Below, in pieces: positions 53,119-60,929 of a stretch of 64,000 bases of DNA (position 1 is the first letter of the stretch; every line of letters begins with the position of its first letter). The stretch lies in assembly GCA_024742415.1 (NCBI GenBank), contig JANSYN010000014.1:1-64000 (forward strand), in the 5' to 3' direction. Position numbers and translations under genes: made by a program. The notes below the pieces were generated by a model that saw only the letters and a list, made by a program, of their open reading frames with translations, did not search any database and had not been told where the DNA came from. Source of the stretch: Gammaproteobacteria bacterium. Lineage in GTDB: Bacteria; Pseudomonadota; Gammaproteobacteria; Pseudomonadales; Halieaceae.

Positions 53119-54018
53119 TCAACCCTGGGATTGAACAACACGGGCCTTGCTGCGGGCAATCAATTGCGCTGCCTTTTCACCCAACACGGACCGCGCCAGC
53201 CCCGCATAGCGCGGCTGCTCGATCAGGAACTGAAAACTGGTTTTTTCACCCCGGTGACAGTGCCAGTAATCAACGAAACTGCTGTTTTCTTCATTGAAGC
53301 GTGTCACCAGCGCAGCACTGGCCGCATTGGACAGCTTTTGCAGAGATTTTGCCGCTACCCCAGGCGACGATGGGGACACCTCGCGCGCGTCGACCCCGAT
53401 ATGCCGTGAGAAGAACTGCAGCGTTTGCGCCTGCGGCCACTGCGTCACTTCCTCGTACCACAATGACAGCTCGGTAACGCCTCGCTGCGCGAAAAACTGA
53501 CGCATATAGCGCTCTCCCGACACAATGTTCAGGGCAATACGCGCGATTTCGCTGGCATCATAGGGTGCATCGGGAACACCTTCGGTAGATTGGAAGGAAT
53601 GATAAATACCGGTGTGCTTGGCGCGGTACAGGGATACCGCCTGCGCAACAAAGTCTTTTCGACGCAGGGAGAACCAGGTTTGCACATCATCAAACAAATT
53701 ACCATACCCCTGGACAGACAGCGCCTCCAACTGCTTAGGGGCAACCTCAAACCCGAACACACCCTGGGTCTGGTGGTAGATCTTCAGGTACTCGTAATAG
53801 GCATAAACAGTGTCGCTGCGGCTCTGTCGTATGGCTTAGTCGGCGGCTTGCTGGTTGAAGAATTCCTTTGGATCACCTAGAAACCCGGATGAATGCAGAA
53901 GTTCTCCAAGCCAGGTACTACCAGAGCGCGGCGTAAACACGATGCCGTAGCGCTGTGAGGCCGCATCGATACGCAGGGAGGCAAACAATTCAGACCAGGG
54001 TTTGGGTTTGGACATAGA
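53119..54018 (-). pseudogene. Stf0-type sulfotransferase with an in-frame stop
   Basis: Two same-frame halves of one sulfotransferase. The N-terminal part has the PAPS-binding IVFTPRSGSTWLGELLHSSG and ends at FFNQQAAD followed by TAA (53836-53838). The frame then continues intact through AIRQSRSDTVYAYYEYLK to the C-terminal half (VFGFEVAPKQLE, RKDFVAQAVSLYRAKHT). The 24 codons between the stop and the next possible start are clean and family-like, so only the TAA separates the halves. A single C-to-T change from CAA would explain it. The start near 54018 is uncertain and lacks a ribosome site. Confidence 0.8.
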
Positions 54019-54161
54019 TCGAACCAGCAATTCATCGAACAGCCCGTACAGGCCGGTTGTGTCACGCCAGGCTGGGGCGCGAGCCAGCGCTGCCGCGTTG
54101 AGACTGCTCAGCACTGCTCGGCAATACGTCCAGCACAGCCTCCCGGCGGTTCTCCTTGTAC

Positions 54162-54178
54162 TGTGACGTGTTGTCACA
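54162..54178. promoter_or_regulatory. TGTGAC/GTCACA inverted repeat upstream of the sulfotransferase
   Basis: TGTGAC (54162-54167) and GTCACA (54173-54178) form a 6-bp inverted repeat around five bases. The arms resemble a CRP half-site, but the TGTGA-TCACA spacing is seven rather than six. It lies about 145 bases before the sulfotransferase start, so it may be an operator. Confidence 0.3.
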
Positions 54179-54293
54179 ACGTGTCTCAGTGATCGGGGAA
54201 GAACGGCCGTGTACTTTTTAAGGCAACTCACTCCACAGGCTTTAGTTTAGGGCGTTGCGGGTTGCTGTCGCAAGCGCGCAGGCACCTTAATAC

Positions 54294-54674
54294 TTACTGC
54301 AGCGCGCGCTTGGCCAAAGCCCTGTTTTTTTGTGCCGGCTCATAGGCAACGCTGGCACCATCGACCCGGTCATAGCACTGAATCGCCTCGGCCAGCTTGC
54401 CCTGGTCTAACAAACTGTTACCGAGATTGAAATTGACCTGCGACTCTGCATCGGGAGCCGATAACTCCAGCGACTTGCGAAAACACACTTCCGCCTGCAG
54501 CGGTTTTTTCATTCCGTCGTAGCAGTTACCCAACGCAAACCAGCATTGGGCGTGTTCCGGCGCGAGCTCCAGCGCGCGCCTGAACAGCTGTGTGGCCTGT
54601 TCCAGCTCGCCTTGCCTGTAGCACACACAGCCGTCCTGATAGGCCTGATGACTTTGCTCTGACGCGTCCGACAT
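54294..54674 (-). CDS. Tetratricopeptide repeat protein
   Basis: A 126-residue protein with about three TPR units: AYQDGCVCYRQGELEQATQLFRRALELAPEH, then AQCWFALGNCYDGMKKPLQAEVCFRKSLEL, then NFNLGNSLLDQGKLAEAIQCYDRV. TPRs mediate protein binding. GGGAGGA lies just before the ATG at 54674; a longer frame adds 26 unlikely residues. It has no signal peptide. It precedes the sulfotransferase pseudogene on the same strand. Confidence 0.85.
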   Translation of the reverse strand: MSDASEQSHQAYQDGCVCYRQGELEQATQLFRRALELAPEHAQCWFALGNCYDGMKKPLQAEVCFRKSLELSAPDAESQVNFNLGNSLLDQGKLAEAIQCYDRVDGASVAYEPAQKNRALAKRALQ

Positions 54675-54863
54675 GTGTTCCTCCCGTTCAAAATTCGATT
54701 GAGAAGTGATGAACACGCGGCAACATAACGCATAAACCAACGCACAAACCAACGCACACCCTCACGCTGTCACATTGTTGGTGTGCGCCGGGCCGACGTC
54801 CAGTGCATTGTTAACAAAAGGCGTAAAAAGTGCTCGCCTCTGCGTGCTGCGGCGTAAAAGCCG

Positions 54864-55230
54864 TTAAAACTGGCTGAAATCCGCCGGGCGCTTTGGCATA
54901 AACGCTGTGATGGCCTCGTCAAACTGCAGCGCGTGCATACAGCATGCAAATTCGCAATTTTCGATCTCCATGGGCTGATCTACGTCGCGCGGCGAGGGGC
55001 ACGCTGGTGAAGGTGCTCACGTCATTGCCGCTGCTGAGACCATCCTGCGTCCCGCCCAGCACCATCACGCGCCCTTCAGATGAGGCATCGGCCATCTCCA
55101 GCAGCTGCGCCATGCACGTGCACACCCGGTCATACAGCGCTTTTTTTTTTGCTGGCCGATGTATAGTGACAGGAAGGGTATGCGCGTCCAAACGGGCGAC
55201 GACTTCATCGACATCGCGACCGAGATCCAT
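54864..55230 (-). pseudogene. Eroded enoyl-CoA hydratase gene
   Basis: The start (ribosome site GGGGGT, ATG at 55230) encodes about 70 residues resembling the N-terminus of crotonase-family enzymes: LPVTIHRPAKKKALYDR, then VMVLGGTQDGLSSGNDVSTF (oxyanion region). After that the frame degenerates. A second frame at the 3' end encodes EIENCEFACCMHALQFDEAI, then FMPKRPADFSQF with a TAA at 54864, which is the family's typical C-terminus. The middle of about 150 residues is missing, so an internal deletion and frame change have occurred. A run of ten A within codons KKK (55141-55150) would also invite slippage. Confidence 0.8.
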
Positions 55231-55299
55231 GGTATTACCCCCTGATAATCCAGACAGTGTGGGTTTAGCTGCAGGGCGTCAACGGCCCTGGGCGTTCGG

Positions 55300-56352
55300 T
55301 CATTTTACTACGGTATTCTCTAGCATACCCAGGTGAGTGCCAAACCCCTTAACAACATCGCCCGCCCCCAGGTACGCCCAGGGTGCCCACAGTGTTACAG
55401 GTTTGAACATTACGCCACCAGGCGTGCCGGTCATGATGACCGAACCGGCGTTTATCCTGTCGCAATCAGCCAGGGTCAGTACAGCACCCGCGCTATCATA
55501 CTGATTCGCGCATTGTTGCAGGCTTTTCTTAAGGATGGTTTCAGGTGCCCAGATCATCTGGTTGGCCAGCGTACGCTGACGCAGCCGATCGTTGACGTAG
55601 AGACTCAGCTCGACTCTCTGGTGGAAATCAGTGCCACGCGGGATGACCAGCAGTGGGCCAACCGGCATGCGAGTGTCGCCGCCCTTGCCCAGTGCGAAAC
55701 CACTGCGGCCCATGGGCCCATCCAGGTCGATGTCGCGCACCAGCAGCCAGCGGTCGGTAAAATCATTGCAGAGAATGTAACCCAGTTCGATGCGCGCGCC
55801 GTCCACGTAATCGGTCAGCGGTACCACACAGAGCTCAATTTCGTAATCCAGGCGCGTACCGGCATATACACCTGCATTCCAGGCCGATGGCGCGGAAAGT
55901 TTCGGAAAGAGAAACGGCTCACCCGCGTGGCCCACCTCGCGAGCGTGTTCAGCATAGTTGGTGCCTGCGGCAATCGCGCGCTCACCGGATGGCAACGGCG
56001 CTATCAATGCCTCCCACGGCACGACCTGCATCATCGGTGCCTGCGCAAACACGCGCACAAGGTGTTCCATACCCAGTGCGCTGTAGGCCTGTACCGCGTC
56101 GTCAAAACCGCGGGAGAAATAGGCATTGAGATTCACAGCGCTGATGCCCTCTGCGTTTGCCGAGGTTACCAGCAGCACGGCGCCATCCTGCGTCTGGGCC
56201 AGGGTCACCGCACGGCTTATTGGTGCAATCGCCAGCGCAGTCGATGGTACAGCGGTGAGTCTCTCATCAAAGATAGGCCTGGACAAATACACGCTGGCAG
56301 CAACAATCAACGCCAGCACTAGCGCAAGGCTCGCGATCACGAATCTGGACAT
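55300..56352 (-). CDS. Membrane-anchored fumarylacetoacetate hydrolase-family protein
   Basis: A 350-residue protein. Residues 5-23 form a hydrophobic anchor or uncleaved signal (SLALVLALIVAASVYL). The FAH fold covers about 100-345: YAEHAREVGHAGEPFLFPKL, DYEIELCVV (metal-binding Glu-x-Glu) and CNDFTDRWLL (metal Asp), and VIMTGTPGGVMF near the C-terminus. FAH enzymes cleave C-C bonds or isomerise beta-diketo acids. Most are cytoplasmic, so the N-terminal anchor is unusual and implies a periplasmic or membrane-bound role. GGGAGA precedes the ATG. Confidence 0.87.
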   Translation of the reverse strand: MSRFVIASLALVLALIVAASVYLSRPIFDERLTAVPSTALAIAPISRAVTLAQTQDGAVLLVTSANAEGISAVNLNAYFSRGFDDAVQAYSALGMEHLVRVFAQAPMMQVVPWEALIAPLPSGERAIAAGTNYAEHAREVGHAGEPFLFPKLSAPSAWNAGVYAGTRLDYEIELCVVPLTDYVDGARIELGYILCNDFTDRWLLVRDIDLDGPMGRSGFALGKGGDTRMPVGPLLVIPRGTDFHQRVELSLYVNDRLRQRTLANQMIWAPETILKKSLQQCANQYDSAGAVLTLADCDRINAGSVIMTGTPGGVMFKPVTLWAPWAYLGAGDVVKGFGTHLGMLENTVVK

Positions 56353-56583
56353 ACCGATCTCCCTAGTACCATCAATGTTTCACCATGCCGCATACGCAGC
56401 AGAAATGCCATCGCGTCCGCCCTGCGCATGCGTGTGCAACCCCTTAGCCAGGCGTGGCATGCGAAGTTTGGCAGCGCTGCGGCGCTGCTTTACACTGGCG
56501 CTTCGCGAAGCGACGACACCCGCGAGCGTGCCGCGTTTCCCCGGGGCTGCCGCCCGCTGACCACAGGCAAGGCCTGCATACCT

Positions 56584-57249
56584 ATGCTAAATGAACAGCA
56601 GATACGATATTTCCACAGTTTTGGCTACCTCCTGCTGGAGGGCTTGCTGGCAGAAGATGTCAGCGATATCAGCGCCGCCTTTGACGCGGTCATGCAAGAC
56701 CCGGACAACGGCGCAACGCAGCTGGATTACGCCAACGGTGACCGCCTCATGGTGCCGGCGATCGCCGAACACCACCCCGTGTTACGTGCGCTGAAGAGTG
56801 ACCCACGGATCACGAGCATCCCCGACAGCTTGATCGGCAGTCAATGGGAATACGCCGAGAGTTCGGGCGACGTTATGGACTGCGAAACCACGTGGCATCG
56901 CGACGTCTACCACTCGCCGCTGACACAATTTCACATCAAGCTGCTGATGTACCTCGACCCACTTACCGCCTCCACCGGCGCGCTGCGCGTCCTGCCAGGC
57001 ACTCACTACTATCAGGATCGCTACGTGAAAGACGTGCTCTCAGGCCAGGGTTTTCCAGATCGCATGGAAGAGGTCTTCGGTGTCGCCGCGCATCAACTGC
57101 CCGGCGTTCCCATAGCCACTACGCCAGGTGATGTTATTGTCTTGAATTTCCGCACAGTGCACGCCAGCTTTTGCGGCGCAGGCACCCGGCGCCTGCTGAA
57201 CATGAATTATCGGGAACCGGCCAGCAGCGGCGCTGAACAGGCAAACTGA
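56584..57249 (+). CDS. Phytanoyl-CoA dioxygenase (PhyH) family protein
   Basis: A 221-residue Fe(II)/2-oxoglutarate oxygenase. TWHRDVYHS contains the His-x-Asp of the iron triad, and VLNFRTVHASFCGAGTRRLLNMNY supplies the distal His and the 2-oxoglutarate Arg. RYFHSFGYLLLEGLLAED is the usual start. It hydroxylates a lipid-like or small substrate with O2. The ATG at 56584 matches the family start; a 52-residue longer frame is not credible. It diverges from the FAH-like gene. Confidence 0.92.
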   Translation: MLNEQQIRYFHSFGYLLLEGLLAEDVSDISAAFDAVMQDPDNGATQLDYANGDRLMVPAIAEHHPVLRALKSDPRITSIPDSLIGSQWEYAESSGDVMDCETTWHRDVYHSPLTQFHIKLLMYLDPLTASTGALRVLPGTHYYQDRYVKDVLSGQGFPDRMEEVFGVAAHQLPGVPIATTPGDVIVLNFRTVHASFCGAGTRRLLNMNYREPASSGAEQAN

Positions 57250-57309
57250 CTGCCCACTCCGCGGCCTCGTGCTGCGTACGCGCTGTAGCGCAATGACGAC
57301 TGCCCCGCG

Positions 57310-57828
57310 CTACCTGGCCGTTTGCCGAGCGACTTTCTTAAGCTTGGCCCTGGACGGTTTGTCGCCGTTATCCGCCGCACGCTGCAACCAGTAAGCATAG
57401 GCTTGCGCGTCGCGCTCAACACCGTGCCCTGCGTAGTACATTTTGGATAACAGTATCTGTGCCTTGAGATGATCCTCGCGCGCGGCCGGCTCAAGCAGAC
57501 GGAATGCGCGCTCGTAATCGCCGCGCATAAACGCCCGCACACCCAACTGTGCATCGGTTGCCGTCGGCACCCGGTGGGCCTCTGGCTCTGTTGTGCGCAA
57601 CTGTGCGGTAGACTCTGCCGCTGCCTCGACATCGCCCCGAGTCGTTGCGACGCCCTTGTTTTTGGCCCTCGCCAGTTGTTGGCTGGTACAGGCGCCTGTT
57701 GCTGCCTCGGCGGTATCGTCAGCGCGCGCCTGCGTGGTGCGGTCGTCGCGATGGCGCAGGAAATACACACCCACCAGCAGCAGCGCCAATCCCGACACTA
57801 AAATTGCTACCAGCATCGCCGCCGGCAT
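57310..57828 (-). CDS. Sel1-like repeat membrane protein
   Basis: A 172-residue protein with one N-terminal membrane segment (AMLVAILVSGLALLLVGVYFL), a charged linker of about 60 residues, and a C-terminal Sel1/TPR region (GVRAFMRGDYERAFRLLEPA, HLKAQILLSKMYYAGHGVERDAQAYAYWLQRAADNGD). Sel1 repeats bind proteins. The ATG overlaps the radical-SAM stop by one base (TGATG), so the two genes are coupled. It is probably a membrane-anchored partner or scaffold; function unknown. Confidence 0.85.
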   Translation of the reverse strand: MPAAMLVAILVSGLALLLVGVYFLRHRDDRTTQARADDTAEAATGACTSQQLARAKNKGVATTRGDVEAAAESTAQLRTTEPEAHRVPTATDAQLGVRAFMRGDYERAFRLLEPAAREDHLKAQILLSKMYYAGHGVERDAQAYAYWLQRAADNGDKPSRAKLKKVARQTAR

Positions 57829-58823
57829 CACGGTGCATCACTGGCCAGGATAAACGGCGGGAACTTCTGCTGGCGTTCTTGCAGCTCTGCGATCTTCTTT
57901 GGCAGACTGTCTGCGGACGCTTCGCCCGCTTCGATTTCAAACAGCACTTCGCGCACCACGTTGGTGGTATCGAGGTCGCAATCCTTGCACGCCGGCGGCG
58001 CCACCTCCTGAAAAAAGGCGGCCTTTTTGATCACATCCATCTCTTCGATGCTGTAGTCAAACACCGAGCCCAGGGGACTGAGTTTGCGATAATCGTTGCA
58101 GCACAAATAGTACTGGCCATTCCAGCCAACAAAAAGCATGACAAAGGGCACCAGGCAGACATGGCTCAGGGCGTTGTCCTGCAGTATCTGCTGTGCCTGC
58201 GCCGCGTGACGGTCATTGCCGACAAAGTACAGGCCTATATCGCAGGCACCGCCCCGATTGGTTTGCTCGAAATGGCAGAACTCATCGATACCCGCCTCAG
58301 ACCAGAACGCCTGGTAGTGCTCCAGTTTCTCGCGATTGAGATCGTGCGCAACGAGACTGACCTGCGTGCGCACCGGTTTGCCCGCGGCATCATTCATATC
58401 CAGAAAGCGCAGAATATTGGCGCGGGTTTCGTCAAAGCTCAGCGCATAGACTTCTTCGTAGTCATCGCCGAGGTCGCTGATGCTGAAACAGATATGATCA
58501 ACGGTTGAGTCCAGCACCGCCCTTGCCAGGTCTTCGCTGAGCAGGGAACCATTGGTGGTGAAGCCGTAGTCGAGTTTGAACTCGGCAACTATCTGCAAGA
58601 TCTCGCGGAACTGCGGGTGCAGCGTTGGCTCACCCTGCCCCGCAGAATGGATCTTGGGGGTGACCTCCAGCGCCGACGCGCGCTCCAGCGCCTTGCGAAA
58701 CGCCTCCAGCGTGATAAACCCCTGATCTGGTGTCTGGTCGCGCGGGCAAAACGTGCACTGGGCGTTACACCGGTTGGTGAGCTCAATGTCGAGATTGCGC
58801 ATACCTTGCTTGAATCTTGCCAT
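57828..58823 (-). CDS. Radical SAM/SPASM-domain protein
   Basis: A 331-residue protein. The radical-SAM cluster site is Cys19-x3-Cys23-x2-Cys26 in ELTNRCNAQCTFCPRD. HSAGQGEPTLHP and GFTTNGSLL follow as in the fold. The C-terminal SPASM region (about 225-300) has LCCNDYRKLSPLGSVF and PACKDCDLDTT, with Cys enough for an auxiliary Fe-S cluster. SPASM enzymes modify peptides or proteins, including anaerobic sulfatase maturases. The lipoprotein sulfatase gene lies 166 bases upstream on the same strand, so maturation of that sulfatase is a possible role, but the protein is shorter than known maturases. Confidence 0.9.
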   Translation of the reverse strand: MARFKQGMRNLDIELTNRCNAQCTFCPRDQTPDQGFITLEAFRKALERASALEVTPKIHSAGQGEPTLHPQFREILQIVAEFKLDYGFTTNGSLLSEDLARAVLDSTVDHICFSISDLGDDYEEVYALSFDETRANILRFLDMNDAAGKPVRTQVSLVAHDLNREKLEHYQAFWSEAGIDEFCHFEQTNRGGACDIGLYFVGNDRHAAQAQQILQDNALSHVCLVPFVMLFVGWNGQYYLCCNDYRKLSPLGSVFDYSIEEMDVIKKAAFFQEVAPPACKDCDLDTTNVVREVLFEIEAGEASADSLPKKIAELQERQQKFPPFILASDAP

Positions 58824-58989
58824 AGGATGGTTCTGGATTGCCCCGTAACTGTCAGAGGGCGCCCCAGCTGGCGCGCCGCAGATTTACAGGCCCTAGTTAA
58901 CGGGCAGCGTGTGTTTATGTCAATGCGGATCGCGCGCGACGCCCACCGTCAGGCTAACAACAGGTATCGGGCAAGGCGTTGCTCGGCCG

Positions 58990-60927
58990 CTACAGAACGT
59001 TGCCGGCGCCCGCCGTTTGCCGCGCTTGCACTGCTGGGCCGCACAGGCTTGGCAGGTCGGCCACCGCATTGCGCAGAAGCCCACCGGGCGGATCGTCAGT
59101 CAACCGCTCGCTCAATACCAGGGGGCGGCTGAGCGTGCCCGTAAACACACCTGCTGCTGTAGCGTCCTGGCCCAGGAACGTTGGGTGCTCGTAGCCCTGC
59201 AGCATGATGGCAGGGGCATTGGAGTGTCGCGACTGTTGCAGTTGTCCGTTCACGTAGATTTCAACACTGGACCAGTTGGTCGCAGGCTGGATCGGTGAGA
59301 GCGCATGGTGGGTAGTAATGACCAGCTCGGAGCAGCGACCGGAGGGCAGCGGCGGCAGGATCATCAGCTCACCCAGTACGCCAACCACCAGGTTATCGGC
59401 ACTGGAGTAAACACCCCAGCGATCCTGTTGATAGACCAGCGTCTGCATCTGCGCTGTTTGCCGTTCGGGTGTGACTCCCAATGCCAGGGTGAACCCGCGG
59501 TAGCCGGGGCTGCGCAGGTAGTCACTGCCGGTCAGTCGTGCTGCCCCCGACTCGCCCAGCACCTGGTAGTCCAGCGGAACCTTGCGCTGCGCCAGGCGCC
59601 ACTGGCGCAGCTGTTCCAGTAACGACGTGGCAACCTCGGGGTGATCAGCGATGACATTGGTCGCCCCGGTCGGATCCGCTTCCAGATCGTTGAGGGTGGG
59701 CGTCAGCCAAAGGCCCTGTGTGTAGCGCCAGCGTCCATCAACAGAAAGGACAGAAATCTTGAAGGTCCTTGAATCGGAATACTCCCACAGCAACTGTGGG
59801 CTCGGTGGCAATGGTTCGCTTCGCAGGTCGCGGCCGATGGCAGACTCAGGTATCGCTGCACCTGCCGCGCGCGCTATCGTCGGCAATACATCATACAGGC
59901 TCACGATGTCGTTGATCGTCGCTCCCGCGTGCGCCCGGTCCGGCCAGCGGATCAGCAATGGTGTGCGTACGCCACCTTCAAAAAACTCCGTCTTGCGGCC
60001 GTGGTATGGCGCATTACTGTCGGCGAACCGTGCTGTCCCGCCATTGTCGCTGAGAATGATCACCAGCGTATTGGCGGCCTGGCCAGTGTCCTGCAGCGCC
60101 CGCAACACCCTGCCCACGCTGTCGTCCAACTGCTCGATCAACGCCTGGTACTTGCCTTTACCATTATTTTCATACTTGCGCGCGAAACGCGGTGCGGGCT
60201 GAATCGGGCTGTGCGGCGCAAAGTACCAAAGGTTAAGGAACCACGGGGAGCCCGTCGCGCGCTGGTCATTGAGATAGGTTACCGCACTGTCGGTGATGAT
60301 ATCTGTCAGGTGACCCTTGTACTTTGTCGGTGGTAAATCGTTCAATCGCAGGTGCGGGTCGCGATAGGTAGGTGCGCCAAAATTGATGCCATCCGTTGTG
60401 GCGCCATCGAGTTCATGCTGCAGCAAAAAGCCAAACCACTGGTCAAAGCCTGCATGCAGTGGCGACTGTTCTGGCGTCGCATTGCCCACATGCCACTTAC
60501 CGATGTGCTGCGTGCTGTAACCGGCATCGCGCAGAACCGTTGCAATCGTGGTGGTACCAGGGCTCAAACCCAGGTGTGTCGGGCGAAAGCCAAACCGCGC
60601 CGGGTACTGGCCGGTCAGCAGCGCTGCTCGCGCAACAGAGCATGAGGCGTCAGCGTAATGCCGCGTATAGTGCACGCCCTGGGCAGCAAAGCGCGCCAGG
60701 TTAGGCGTGGGTGAATCGACAGCACCTGCTGCGCCCAGGTCATTGACCCCGAAATCATCCAGCACAATCAGCAGCACGTTAGGCTTTGTCTTGCCGTTTG
60801 TGACAGGCTCGTCAGTCTTTTGACTGCAGGCTGCAAGCATTGTCAGTAATGCGCAAACAAGTGCAATACCGCGCAGCCCGGCGCGAAAGCGGCTACTGCT
60901 ATCGACTGTGCCGGGGCTGAAGCCCAT
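58990..60927 (-). CDS. Lipoprotein sulfatase with C-terminal LamG-like domain
   Basis: A 645-residue type I sulfatase family protein anchored by a lipobox (LAAC, Cys34). VLLIVLDDFG holds metal Asp residues. The active-site signature is C96-S97-V98-A99-R100 followed by AALLTGQYPARFG; the usual third residue is Pro or Ala. The formylglycine Cys and Arg are kept. About residues 480-640 form a concanavalin-type LamG domain (VEIYVNGQLQQ, LGQDATAAGVFTGTLSRP). It should remove sulfate from a glycan or sterol ester in the periplasm or at the surface. AGGAG lies in the end of the ligase gene, five bases before the ATG. Confidence 0.92.
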   Translation of the reverse strand: MGFSPGTVDSSSRFRAGLRGIALVCALLTMLAACSQKTDEPVTNGKTKPNVLLIVLDDFGVNDLGAAGAVDSPTPNLARFAAQGVHYTRHYADASCSVARAALLTGQYPARFGFRPTHLGLSPGTTTIATVLRDAGYSTQHIGKWHVGNATPEQSPLHAGFDQWFGFLLQHELDGATTDGINFGAPTYRDPHLRLNDLPPTKYKGHLTDIITDSAVTYLNDQRATGSPWFLNLWYFAPHSPIQPAPRFARKYENNGKGKYQALIEQLDDSVGRVLRALQDTGQAANTLVIILSDNGGTARFADSNAPYHGRKTEFFEGGVRTPLLIRWPDRAHAGATINDIVSLYDVLPTIARAAGAAIPESAIGRDLRSEPLPPSPQLLWEYSDSRTFKISVLSVDGRWRYTQGLWLTPTLNDLEADPTGATNVIADHPEVATSLLEQLRQWRLAQRKVPLDYQVLGESGAARLTGSDYLRSPGYRGFTLALGVTPERQTAQMQTLVYQQDRWGVYSSADNLVVGVLGELMILPPLPSGRCSELVITTHHALSPIQPATNWSSVEIYVNGQLQQSRHSNAPAIMLQGYEHPTFLGQDATAAGVFTGTLSRPLVLSERLTDDPPGGLLRNAVADLPSLCGPAVQARQTAGAGNVL

Positions 60928-60929
60928 TG

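Noticed and set aside
52018-53760. Sulfotransferase and nitronate monooxygenase as a fused or functional pair
   Set aside because: They only adjoin on the same strand; the upstream gene is broken and the families have no known joint role.
54162-54178. CRP binding site
   Set aside because: TGTGA and TCACA are seven bases apart instead of six, so only a generic inverted repeat is reported.
54019-54231. N-terminal extension of the sulfotransferase
   Set aside because: The extra 71 codons have a composition unlike the family and lie over an inverted repeat that looks regulatory, though the last 20 or so codons cannot be excluded.
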